NCBI GenBank assembly: GCA_016617855.1
Contig: JAECUM010094092.1
Span: 62,001-126,000, forward strand
Direction: 5' to 3'
Source of the DNA: Megalonaias nervosa
Taxonomy: Eukaryota; Mollusca; Bivalvia; Unionida; Unionidae
DNA: 64,000 nucleotides
Every line of letters begins with the position of its first letter. Position 1 is the stretch's first letter. The notes beneath the pieces are model-generated. The model saw nothing but the letters and a program-made list of their open reading frames with translations. It made no database searches and was not told the origin of the DNA. The translations under genes were made by a program, and so were the position numbers. This document shows positions 49,317 to 60,254 of the stretch, piece after piece.

Positions 49317-52300
49317 CTGAAATTGTACAGACAAAATGCACTGCAGAACACATACTTTAAAATCTTTGAAATCTTTTGAAGTAACTGGACAAAACTGAGT
49401 AAAATAGGATTAATTTAATTATTTGCTGCACTAGAAATACTGACTAATATGCATGCTTACATCTGTAAAACATAATCCCTCTACTGCTGACAAAAATTCA
49501 AAAATGCTGACACAAGCGAAAGACTGCTGTAACAGCATGAAAATCTAATAAGGTCATTCATACCAACATGCATATTAAATTTCATTTTTCATTTTATTTT
49601 TCTGCTAAATCCTGCTAAGAAGACTTTTTTCCATAACAAGGATTTTATCCAAGAAAATGTCAAATCCAAAATGTTGAAAAATGTGTAAATATCTGAACCA
49701 CTGCTGTAATGGACTGAAAATTTAATCGAGTTATCTCTGCATGAATACAAATTAGCATAGTAAATTTCATCTGTCTGTCCTGTATGGTACAAGTTGCTGC
49801 AAATTTTTTATTTACATTAAAAAATTTGCTAGGATGTAACTTGACCTTTATATAATTTGATCTCTGACAGGGTTCATGCTATATTAAAATTCTGAGTGAA
49901 ATGGCCTCTATGCACTAGGATCAGACAAAATTATAGAAACTTGGGTGAAGTAAGTGTAGATAGGTTAAATGCATAACATTCAAAATAGTCACATCAAATG
50001 TTTTTGAATATTTTTAATGTTAGATGATTACAATATATATGAAATACCACTAAAACTTTATGAAATAGTAAAATTTTTACTAATTTGATCCACCACACAA
50101 CATAGAAAAGGCAACATGAAAACCAAGTTACAGAGGAAAACTGGCAACTGTTTCACAGTAGAAGTAATCATTCCATATGCTTATTGGCTGAAATGTTGGA
50201 TAAAGTTACGCATTTTTTTAGTAATGGACCTGGATACATCTAGTGCGTCATAATTTTCTTACAAACAGTCCACATAAATTTTCATTATTTTTTCCCCCAA
50301 GATTATGTGTTCAGTTCCAGACCATGGACTTTTCAGTTGCCACTGATCAGGCATGGGGTCAATAACAGGTGCTCATTACCATCCATTATGGATTCTGTCT
50401 TAAGCAACAGTCATGTCATAGAAAAAAAAAACACAAACAAACAAGAGGCAGACAACAACTTGTTGGTCTAAGTTACAACTAATTTCAACCTGTCCCCTAA
50501 GTAAGCAACGCCGGATCTTTAAGCATGGTGGCCCGATTCATATCTGGTATGCCTTTCATCTTACTATACAACCAACCATAGGAAACACATCTTGCTCAGT
50601 CCCAATTACATTTGACTTTATATTGCAAATTTTCAATATTTACATTTTTATGTTGAAATTTTTGTTTTCATTTTTAGGGGAAACACTATCAATAGTAAAA
50701 GTAAATATCAGATTCTAAATATATACTGCCGAAATACGTCAAGGACTAATCTAAAATGTGCACGAGGTTCAAATCCCCATGCCTTGCAGATAAAGGTAAA
50801 ATATTATATAACTCAAATTTATGACATCAAGAGAAAGATGTATGCAGTTGATATGTCCATTAAAGGCTGTTGGTAATGCCTAATATACCAAACAGTTGTA
50901 TAGCACTATCAAAATCTGTTAAATAATGGTATTTTGAAAAGGAAATTAAGATACAAGACCCAGGGGTCATGCTACCAGGTGAAGTAAGCGACAAGTTGCT
51001 TAAATTTTGTAAACTTCACCTTCTTCTGTTAGGAAAGCGAAAACAACTATGCCCTTTGATTTTAGAGGAACATCTTATGACCATCCTTTATGAGATGATC
51101 CCTTGCCTTAGCCAGGTTAGTTCCAGTGTTATGCTAAAGCTCAATTCAGAATGTAAGCTTCAAGCCATAAATAGTTGGTGTTGATATCAATTGTGCCGAC
51201 AAACAAACTCTTGCACATTCACAGGATGTGTTTTGATAGCTGATTGACCATTAACCCTTTCCCAAATAAGTTAGCAGCTATTACTGCCTGATTTCCACAA
51301 GTTATCCTTATATGATAAAAACATACAAACTTGTGTTTTGAATCTTAAACTTATGTAAATAGCAATTTGCGTTTTAAGAATAAAATTGGTAACAAGAATA
51401 TTTTAACTTCCACATGTACATTATTTTCTTCATAAAAATTGGCTTGGAACCATAAGAGAACCTGTCATGGTGAAATAATGACGGACATTGCTGAGACTTG
51501 GAAGTATTGCTTTATTAGACTGTCTCTTTGCATAAACCATTAGGAAAATATATTCAGGAAAATAAACAATTCATAGAAAGCAGAGTCTAAATATTACATT
51601 ATTGAAGATTTAGCTTTAAATGCTATTATGAAGGTCAGAAACATACAGGAAAATGCTATGTTGTGCAATTCGAGAGATGCTATAAGGTCAAGGTTGTATT
51701 CTGAGTTCACTCATTTTTATGAAGATATGAAGGAAAAAAAACAACAACAGCGAAACAAATCCTATTTAACCAATGTCTAATGTTACATCAAGTACACAGA
51801 CAAATAATAAAACCTTATATTTGCAATCCTATCAAAGGACTGTTGCGACGAAGCTATAAAGTGAGTAGTTACATTAAGCAAACCCCTCTTTCTAAAAATA
51901 GATGCACCTGCATGGTGGCTGTGTCAGTTCATTTAAAAAAAGGGTTTAGTTCATTCATATACTGACTTTAATTCTCAGTATCTTGTCTATGAACAGTTAT
52001 GGTAAAGTTTTATTGGCAACAAAGAAATTAGGACAAACAGTATGATCTGAAAGATGTGTGCATTTGCTCTCATGTACATGGTAAAGAGGTTGTTTCAAAC
52101 AAGTTTAGAAATCTTTTCAACTGCCATTTATAGTGAAGTTTTCGAAAGTAAAATGAAAAATTCTTGATTAAGGGTAGTTGATCAAGCATTTGTACCAACT
52201 TGTAATTACAATACTGTAATCTAGTTACTTAGTTAAAATTCATTACAATGTATAACTTCTGTTGTTCTCTTTTTAAGTCATATTGCCAACATACAATGCA

Positions 52301-52465
52301 TATGAATATGATAGTTTTTAAATGTGTTTATAATATAGTTAGGACTAAGAAATTTTCTACTTGAAAATAAATCATTGCTTAAAACCAATGTTAAATGCAA
52401 ATATGGATACTGGGAAATAGAGGGCATAATTCAAATAAGTGTATGAAAACAACACTCACACCCAC

Positions 52466-52468
<3 letters not shown>

Positions 52469-52506
<38 letters not shown>
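52469..52506. repeat. (AT)n microsatellite
   Basis: About 19 AT units between a CACACCCACACA stretch and TTGTGC. Confidence 0.95.
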
Positions 52507-52509
<3 letters not shown>

Positions 52510-55442
52510 GCTTTGCTCCCACTTCTCCCTGTTCTGCCCAAAAGGAGAAGTCACTTCACCCGAAAATTCAAGGTTAGCTTGACCCCTGAGAACAAGTTTA
52601 ATCTTGTTTTCTTTCAACCCATTTTAGTTTTCACTGGTGTAATTTTGGATATGGTATCCTTAGAAGCACAGTGTTACATCTTGAGTCACATTATAAGGAG
52701 GTATGATATAATGGGACATATCTGAAAGTGAAACATTTTACATTATTTACTGAACAAGTCAATGGAATGTGCAAGAACAATCTGTTTTGCAGAAAAGGTA
52801 TGTATAAGAACTAATCTAGGCAAGTTTATAATGCATATTATGCAAAACAGATAATGGCACTGAGACAGAACTGAACAATTGTATTGCAATTATCAGCAAG
52901 CATTACATTTTGCATGCACATGGGGCTTAATGGCAAACATTCTAATGCATTGTAACTGAGGTTGCCATATCAGTCTTCTTCTAGTCAATACAGTCCAAGG
53001 AATCAGGGTCATATTATACCTATAACACTGAGCTAATGGCTATCATAGTTTCTATACACAGCTGAATAAAGTTAGGCAGGCACATGTAACACAAATGCAA
53101 GAAATGTCACTAGAACACAAAATGTATAAAAAATAAATCGAAAAATATAATTTTAATTCTTTCCCCACACATCACCAATCTGACAGTAGATTCCACTGTA
53201 TAATAACAGGAAGACATACACATGTATCCGTGTCAAATTCTCTGTCTCTAACTATTGTTACTCTACACTTAGTAAACAATTCACAATTAGTAACATTCAT
53301 AACATCCAACAGATCTGAAAAACAAACTTTTTCTTACGCATGAAATTTCTCAAACATCTTTTATCAGATCTCAATTTTTGCTCCTGAACCACATATTTTG
53401 CCATGCAGAAAATATCTTCTCACACACCAGCATGAACACATCCTACAACTACAACCATTCTCATAGTTATAAGCAAATTCAATATATGTTCTGTTTACAA
53501 AGAAACGTGTACAATATATAGCTACTTTAATGTAGTTTTCTTTAGATCAGTATTAAGATACTGATGATAATGGAACTATCAAGTTCAGGACATTAGCACA
53601 TACAGCACTGCACTACTGTATATGAGGACAAGCAAGTGAAATGTAAGCAAGCGATTAACTCAGCTGATTCTGTATATTTCACACAAGATTGGAAATTTTC
53701 TTCACAATTAACAGTACCAATCCCAGCTATACTTTCCAGGGATCTGAAAATAATTTCTTCTGGAGAAGTGCTGGACTTTTCACTCACTGAACTCAGGAGT
53801 CCTCATCCCATAGTGGAGAGACACTCCCTTTCAAAAGGATAGAAAGTAAAATGAAAAGCACATGCTCATTGGTTTAATAATATCAGGATTGAATTCTTAG
53901 CCATTGATAACATCACACTACATAGAAAACATTTCTCAGTAAACAGAATGTTAAGTTTAAACATTATACATGTAATTTATTTTAAAAAATTTTACCCTTA
54001 CAATATTAAAAACAACCCCCCCCCAAGAATAAAATCATCAATTGTTAGTTCAATGCCATGAATAATCAAAAGTAAAGTAGCATCTCCATTCCCACCAAAG
54101 AAACTTGCACGAGTAAACACAATGCATTACAATGTACTGTATATATAATGTGAATTAAAATAATTAAATTAAACAAAAGAAATGACAAAAATATACCAAG
54201 CAGTATATGTGCAAAAAAAACCCCCACAACTTTTTCAGAATAAATATGTTAAATGCCTTATGATTTGATCCCTAAGGAAATAAGGTGGGATATAATATGG
54301 ACTCCATGCTTTTCCACAAATTGAAGTCATATTCCTTTAGTCGGACTTTACTTACTCTGTTGCCATTTCCTAATGGATTCAAATTGTGACACAAACAAAT
54401 GGACATGTTTTCAAGTTCTGTTGACCAACATGTCAGTTGACTGAAATGCGATGGAAGCTGGGAATGCCAAAACCAGATTAAGTTGAAAAATGTTTCTTTA
54501 ACCAAAGGAATAAAAATATACAAATACTGAAGAAAGTGTTTAGATGGCTTTGTTTCATTCTAGATACTTATCATCCTTTCAAATGATTTTGGTATTGCAG
54601 GCTTCCATCACATTCCAGCCAACTGAAATGTAGGCCAACAGAATTTGAAAACACATTTGCTTGTGTCTGAATTTGAACCCTTATTCCAGAAAAGTGTCAA
54701 TATGGGCTGTCATGTGTATGAGTTATTCTTGAAAATTTGTCGTCTCACTCCACTGTCAGTTGGCCGGGGAACATGCTACACAACGCTGTTATTTATGCAA
54801 TTAGATGCAGACCCAAATATCAGGGTAGATATCTTCTACTTTAGGACTTGTATGGAGGTTGTCTCAAAACAGCTAATTTTCACTAAAGATAGTGAGTGGG
54901 CTGATATTTATGGTATACCAGTACAAAACTGACTGTATGACTGCAACATAATTATGTTAGACAAATTATAGTACAAGTCACATGGGTCATGAATGTGCAT
55001 TTAATAATTTTAAATTAAATATAGAACATAAATTGTTCTTTTCAAATTTAACACTAATTTTCTTTAACCAAAGTCTACTCAATCCCAATTATTGAATGCT
55101 CTGCACCTTAACTGTCACCAAGAAACTTCCAGAAGAAAATCATCTATTGCTATAGACTTTTACAATGGTGGCCATGTACTAAATCTGGGTCAAAATAAGA
55201 GTGCATTGAGTGGAATCATCAAAATCGAGGGTAGTACAAATTTGTTTATCAATATGCGTTGCTTTCATTATGACATCACAGTGCACGACATTCATTTCAG
55301 GATTGTACTGGATCACACCTTTAGGTTCATTTCATCCAAAAATGTATACATACTTTAACATTGATTTTGCCGTAAGCACCTCTCAGGGTAGTCCGAGTTT
55401 CTCGAAAATCACGAGCACAGCATTCGTCATGTCTTTTATCCA

Positions 55443-56135
55443 CTGACAGATGCAACGAAAGCACATTGTTGCTGAAATCTGACCTGGATCTAGCCATTTG
55501 CATTATGAGTCACATGACTATACAAATCTTGCAACCTAGATGTCAATGATATCAAGGGTCAAAATAGTCTTGTGATATCGACAATAAACAAATTTCCACT
55601 GCTGTTGTACATAGAATTTGGAAATATTATATAGAAGTCACTTAATGTTTGTAAATAAATATAATGCACACTTAATTCTCAACATATTTATTCTGAGAAA
55701 AATGACCAGAAACCTGTCGATATCACAGCAGGGTGGAGAATACAATTTTCAACAAGTACCCAGCACGTGTCAGCAATGTTTTTGTTGGTATCACGTGACA
55801 ACTGCATTGACATGTGCTCTCTGCTTAGTGAATTTGGTTTTCTTTAAGTTACTGCAACATTTACAGATTTCCGATCATTGTTTTGAGAATAAATATTTTG
55901 AGAAGTTTGTGTTCTTTCATTTTTCTACAAAGATTATGTGACTTTCATTTATATGTTCGATTTGTTTTCCTACAGCAGCACTAGAAATGGTTTACTGTTG
56001 ATATCACGTTGATATACAACCTCTGATATCACTGACTTGTAAGTTGAGAGATTTGTGTAGTCATGTGACTCATGATGCAAATGGCAAGATCCAGGTAAAA
56101 TTTCAGCAACAATGTACTTTCATCTCGTCTGTCAG
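55443..56135. mobile_element. Foldback element with ~165-bp inverted arms
   Basis: The left arm (55443-55607, starting CTGACAGATG) and the right arm (55974-56135, ending CGTCTGTCAG) are reverse complements with scattered differences. Shared blocks include ACATTGTTGCTGAAAT, CCATTTGCAT, ATGAGTCACATGACTA, ACAAATCT and TCCACTGCTG-like ends. The 366-bp middle has an open + frame (55618-55941), Cys-rich in part (TCQQCFCWYHV), without a recognised domain. I saw no target-site duplication. Confidence 0.75.
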
Positions 56136-56254
56136 CAGATTAAGGATATAACGAATGATATGCTCACAATTTCTGAGAAAATAAATCATTCCTATTGATT
56201 TCATGCAGGTTTATCTCGATGAAAGGTCATTCAAGTTTGCTAGGCTGGCTAATT

Positions 56255-56393
56255 AGCAGCTATCCTATGCCGACACCAAATGGTGTTAGCGAATTCCAAC
56301 TTTTTGATAGGCAGTGGACTCTGACCCTACACCCCAACATAAATGTCCAAATATCAAATTATGGGGTAGCAAGGGTCAGAGGAAACTCGGACT
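56255..56393. repeat. 140-bp dispersed repeat, copy 2
   Basis: This is the partner of 4471-4617. Conserved blocks are AGCGAATTCCAACTT, CCCTACACCCCAA, AAATGTCCAAAT and GCAAGGGTCAGAGGAAACT. Confidence 0.65.
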
Positions 56394-56773
56394 ACTCTCG
56401 GGGCGACTAAATAATGACCTTCCAAAGAAATATTGATGTATATGAATCCAAATGAAGTGAATACTTGCCACTTAATGGTATGTAGAATCAAATTCTAAAA
56501 AATGACACCCATTACTGAAAAGAGTCGGTGCTGAATGCCTACATGGCCCGTGTGACTTGTACTATAGTAATTGGCAAGAAAGGTAGCGATAAACGTGAAA
56601 ATGAGTCGTTATCGTGACGGTCACACGCACTGTACTGTACCATCCCGCCACTGACACGTACTGCATAATACCAGTTAACACTTAACGAACTTGCTCATTA
56701 TCATGTGTAAAATGCCAAACATGTCGAGGAAAGCGTATGACGAAAGGATGGCTGAAATAGTCTTATGCTTAAC

Positions 56774-56881
56774 CTTTGTTATTTCAAATCGGTCGCCACA
56801 TGGACAAGGGTAATAGTATGTTTCGGTCTCTTCATCATATTCCATATCTTCGATCTCAACCTCATCGTGATAGATGGACAT
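56774..56881 (-). CDS. DPH3: DPH3, exon 1 (N-terminus, first half of the CSL zinc finger)
   Basis: The exon runs from ATG at 56881-56879 to a phase-0 donor AAG/GTTAAG at 56774/56773, 36 codons. The peptide, [20 protein letters not shown] followed by [16 protein letters not shown], is almost the family consensus for DPH3/KTI11: acidic N-terminus, aromatic run, then CPCGD with the first two metal ligands. The start is certain because the family begins at this Met. The exon opens into a region richer in CpG (about 56580-57030) than its surroundings, a plausible promoter. The virus-like element begins about 1 kb upstream. Confidence 0.97.
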
Positions 56882-57185
56882 TATCAACCATAATCAGCGG
56901 ATTTGCAGCAAAATCAAGTTCACGTGTTCAGCATTGAAAGATTCCGGAAGTAAACATCGCTGGGTTTCACTTAAATTAGGAAAGTAATCACGTTCCGTCC
57001 CCTCTATCCGACAACGGAATCGCATGCATTCGCCGTACTTTTTTTTAAATAAAATAAAATAAACAAATATCTTAGTATAGCAGTTTAAAACGGTTTAAAA
57101 CAAAATTTTAGGGGTGGTGAGGTAATTAGACTTCATCTGAATCATTTAAAAGTGATAAAACAAGCACAAAATCTATGTACGTTCT

Positions 57186-57280
<95 letters not shown>
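57186..57280. repeat. (CT)n(CA)n compound microsatellite
   Basis: About 24 CT units followed directly by about 23 CA units. Confidence 0.95.
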
Positions 57281-57284
<4 letters not shown>

Positions 57285-57548
57285 GCCAATTAAATTATGG
57301 TGACACCCCCATCCCCTTCCTACAAAATGTGAAACTCAAAAATAATATTAAAAGCTGAAAAGGTGGGAAAATACCAGTGTTGCCATCATTCCAAATCAAA
57401 ATACTCGTACATGTAGATCGAAATGGTCATATATAATTCATTCAATTTTATCATTAACAATTAATTTTAATTTTTTCTGGTGTGTTGGGCTGGTTCCCTA
57501 AGCATGTGTTTAGTGTGCTTAATGGGTAATCCGGCACTGCTTTCTCTC

Positions 57549-57556
57549 TTTCTCTC

Positions 57557-57598
<42 letters not shown>
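57549..57598. repeat. CT/CA microsatellite
   Basis: A short CT-rich run followed by about 18 CA units. Confidence 0.9.
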
Positions 57599-57602
<4 letters not shown>

Positions 57603-57905
57603 ACTGCGCAATTTATGCGACTGCTCTTGACGAATATGATTTGGGAGTATTGTAAACTTAGAGTTTGACAAAATAAAAGATCATAGGCCACAAAGGCGAA
57701 AATATTGTGTGTCGTACGACAACGGCTTCCTAATTTTAAATTTCAACTGTCTTTAAGTCATTGTAATATCAGTAGTAAACTAATAGGCTGATCTTAAACG
57801 AAAAGCGGGTTCTAGACCAGAGACCCCCATCCCCCTCCCAAATTTGGAAAGAGGTTCCCGGACCTCTAGATTTATTTATATTTAAACAATAAAATATTAT
57901 ATAAT

Positions 57906-58165
57906 ATGGGTTATTATCCATCATCAATAAGACATCTGACAAACAAATTTTGTAAGAGATTTAATTCGATTAGGGCAGCCTCAAGCTATACTGGTATGAC
58001 AACTAAAATAATAAGCGACTGTATTAAAAAAGTTGATTACTATATAGGTCAGTATGGTTGTTCGCAACTGAAAATGACGAACGAATAAGAGGTTGGTCAG
58101 ATGATCCAATGATATTTATTGACAATATAGTTAACGAACTTATTGACAATGATCTACTGTTGTAA
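57906..58165 (+). pseudogene. Element gene of unknown function, leftmost + strand gene
   Basis: The frame opens at ATG 57906, just after TATATAAT. It reads 60 codons (MGYYPSSIRHLTNK at the start) to TAA at 58086-58088. Protein-like sequence continues in the -1 frame (GGTTGG..., peptide GWSDDPMIFIDNIVNELIDN) to TAA at 58163-58165, so I place a frame change near 58080-58090. The product is basic at first and acidic at the end, with no known motif. Its end overlaps by 12 bp the end of the convergent - strand gene at 58154. The function is unknown. It could also be two small genes. Confidence 0.5.
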
Positions 58166-58643
58166 CCATATTTTATGATAATCTTTTTCATACCTGCTGA
58201 CTCTCATTGGTAGGATATCCGTTAACATACTGTCAGTAATACGAAACTCGCGTATTAAACCGTCCATATCATATTTTACACCTCGCAAGTAAGATCGTAT
58301 CTGATCAAGTAATTTTTTGTAAGTTATGCTTGCTGTTTTACAAGAATTTTTTTTTGTTTCAAGTTTAGGTTCAATTTTTTTACAAGCTGTTGAAAGAGAG
58401 ACACCGACACCAGATATTATCAACAAAAACGGATTTAATAATGTTCCACTTGAGATTATACCAGAACTAGTCATTAACAATGGCAAATATGATATTACTC
58501 GAAGTATTCTACGGTAGTATTTATAACATTCTTTTACACACCAGAGGTTTTTGTGATAAAATTTATAATATTGTACTAATGCGTCAACATCGTGTTTTGG
58601 ATTTTCTTCTGAAATATGATTGAAATCGATATTTTTTTTTCAT
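58154..58643 (-). pseudogene. Membrane-type element protein with hydrophobic segment, frame changed near its start
   Basis: On the - strand an ATG sits at 58643-58641 inside TATAATG and is followed by an A9 run (58640-58632). After that run the protein-like frame differs from the ATG frame. The downstream frame reads about 156 codons to a stop next to 58154: an aromatic/charged part (VDALVQYYKFYHKNLW, YKYYRR), a Gly/Ser-rich hydrophobic stretch (LLMTSSGIISSG, PFLLIISGVGVSL) and a charged helical tail (DQIRSYLRGVKYD...). I have an impression of similar unnamed proteins beside capsid genes of this element class, but cannot verify it. A membrane role is inference from the hydrophobic segment. 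Confidence 0.55.
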
Positions 58644-58647
58644 TATA
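58641..58647 (-). promoter_or_regulatory. TATAATG start motif, - strand membrane-type gene
   Basis: Reads CATTATA on the + strand. It places the start of the - strand gene at 58643. Confidence 0.55.
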
Positions 58648-58684
58648 CAATATTTGTTTACAGTTTTTACACGAATATGAAAGT

Positions 58685-59790
58685 TCAAGCACCAACAATC
58701 GAATCAAGAAACTCACGAAACTTATTATTGTTAGGATCAGCTATAAAATCTCTGTACTTGTCATAAACATCTGACGAAGTATCATTATATCGTTTATCTG
58801 TTAGTACCTCATTTTTCTTTAACCGAGTATATGAATCAAAAGTATCTCCTACTTCACCTTCATACAAATCTGTTTTATTTACTAAATTACTGTAATCTTT
58901 TTCTGTTTCATCAATATACCCTAATACCAAGCTTATTTGATTTAACGTGAAATTTTTTAGAACAAGATGTTGTCTGATAATTGCATATGCGACCACAAAA
59001 TTTGCTAGCATTAATTTTTTAAGCTTATCTAGTTCAAATGTTAGCAGACCAATAGCAGAAGCTACTTTTAACATTAATATTTCATATGGTTTTGTGAGTA
59101 TTTTCTCGATTTCATTGTAATAATTTCGTAATGACAATTGTCTAGAGAGCTGAAATGATGGAAATGGAATATCATCTTCTTCACTTATGTCGTAATAAGA
59201 ATCAATTTTTACTTCCAACTCTGTTTGATCGACTTTATCAAAAATCTTTTTTTGCTCAATATCATTAAGATCACTAATTTCATCGTCAAAATTTTTTATT
59301 ATTTTTAGAGATCTGTCAACAATAATCGGATCAAATTCTGTGTCTTTTTTACGTATCAATGGCATAATTGCGTTTGCGTACGCTTTAATAATTAACTCGG
59401 TGTCTGGTGTTATAGTAACGATTTTAATTAGGGTTTCTTTGTCGTGGTAGTACATACCGAGATACTTAAAAATGTTTCGTTTTAAAAAACTATTATATAA
59501 TTTCTTGTTTCTTTTTATTCCCATTATTCTAGATTCTGCTAGTCTGTCGAGACTATCATGGCTACCTTCTACAGATTTTTTTACATCATCTCTTTCAGCG
59601 TAAGCTCGTTTTTTTATTAAGTTCGATCTTATTATCAAATCTAAATTTCCAAAATCAAGCTCGAGCAATATTTTTTTAGCAGGATTTCAACTTGTTTAAG
59701 TTCTTCTAGACAATTATCAGGATAACAGTATCTTTTTATCACATTAAAGTTTTCTATTGCTTCTTTCAGTTGCGGCCCTCGCATATGCAT
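58685..59790 (-). pseudogene. Large - strand element protein of unknown function (about 360 codons in two frames)
   Basis: A 327-codon frame runs from 59668 down to TGA at 58685. It has no ATG of its own at the left end. Directly upstream a second - strand frame, with ATGs at 59790 and 59784 (peptide MHMRGPQLKEAIENF...), leads into it across a T7/A7 run at 59671-59677, where the frame changes. The protein is helical and charged, with a hydrophobic helix pair (LMLKVASAIGLLTFEL, MLANFVVAYAIIRQHL) in the C-terminal half and acidic ends. I see no P-loop, polymerase or nuclease motif, so it is neither the packaging ATPase nor PolB. It is transcribed divergently from the gene at 59860. A minor structural or penton-like role is possible but unsupported. 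Confidence 0.6.
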
Positions 59791-59855
59791 AACAAGAATA
59801 AAAATTTTTTCTTCTTCTGACAATGGAGAGTTTATTGTTTTTATGCAACCTCAGA

Positions 59856-59862
59856 TATAATG
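59856..59862 (+). promoter_or_regulatory. TATAATG start motif, gene at 59860
   Basis: The exact 7-mer TATAATG has its ATG as the initiation codon. The same motif is at 61843, 62274, 62889, 63448 (+) and 58647-58641 (-). Confidence 0.6.
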
Positions 59863-60227
59863 AAACAAAAAATATTTTACAGAAGAAAAATTGTTGGTGG
59901 ATTTTTAGGAAATATATTTTTACTAAAATTATTGAAAATGTTCCAGGAATCGCGCATAAAGCTGCACCAATTGCACTTGACGCGTCCAAAGCTTTTGCAA
60001 CTGGCGCCGCATCTGCTTCTGGAACTCCTGTGGGTCAAAAGGTTGCTGATAAAATTAAAGGAGAGAAACCACAGGTTTCTTCATCTGAGATAAAACAAAT
60101 TATATCAGAAATCGCTCCAACAAAAGAAACTAAACGTGCTATGATAACAACAACAAAAAAACTTTTATCATCAAAAGGCGAGCAGATTATACAAAAATTA
60201 ATATCTAAAGTAACAGCGCCACAATAA
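59860..60227 (+). pseudogene. Small Ala/Lys-rich element protein (virion-core or membrane-active type), frame changed
   Basis: ATG at 59860 lies in TATAATG (59856-59862) and opens MKQKIFYRRKIVGGFLGN, a basic start followed by a GGF turn like that of the small core proteins in this element class. After about 59900-59945 the protein-like sequence continues in another frame to TAA at 60225-60227. That part has an Ala-rich stretch (IAHKAAPIALDASKAFATGA), a Gly/Pro turn and a Lys-rich helical tail ending LISKVTAPQ. The ATG-frame continuation (to 60093) is Leu/His-rich and looks like a wrong-frame reading. It lies 27 bp before the capsid gene and is probably co-expressed with it. Role inferred only from composition and position. 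Confidence 0.55.
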
Positions 60228-60254
60228 AATTTTATATAATCTAATAAATAAAAA

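Larger units (their letters stand above)
49317..56773 (-). other. DPH3 intron 1
   Basis: The 7.5-kb intron contains a (TA)n tract (52469-52506), a foldback element (55443-56135) and the second copy of a 140-bp repeat (56255-56393). I looked for further DPH3 exons and for other coding exons on both strands and saw none that I could support. Confidence 0.65.
56882..57899. other. Interval between DPH3 and the virus-like element; left end of the element not located
   Basis: It holds a CpG-richer stretch (to about 57030), a (CT)n(CA)n tract, a second short CA tract and T-rich or A-rich filler. I could not see a terminal inverted repeat or target-site duplication, so the left edge of the element lies somewhere between about 57600 and 57900. 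Confidence 0.4.

Noticed and set aside
57152..57691. Frames with Ser-Leu, Thr-His or Cys-Val repeats
   Set aside because: They are translations of CT and CA microsatellites.
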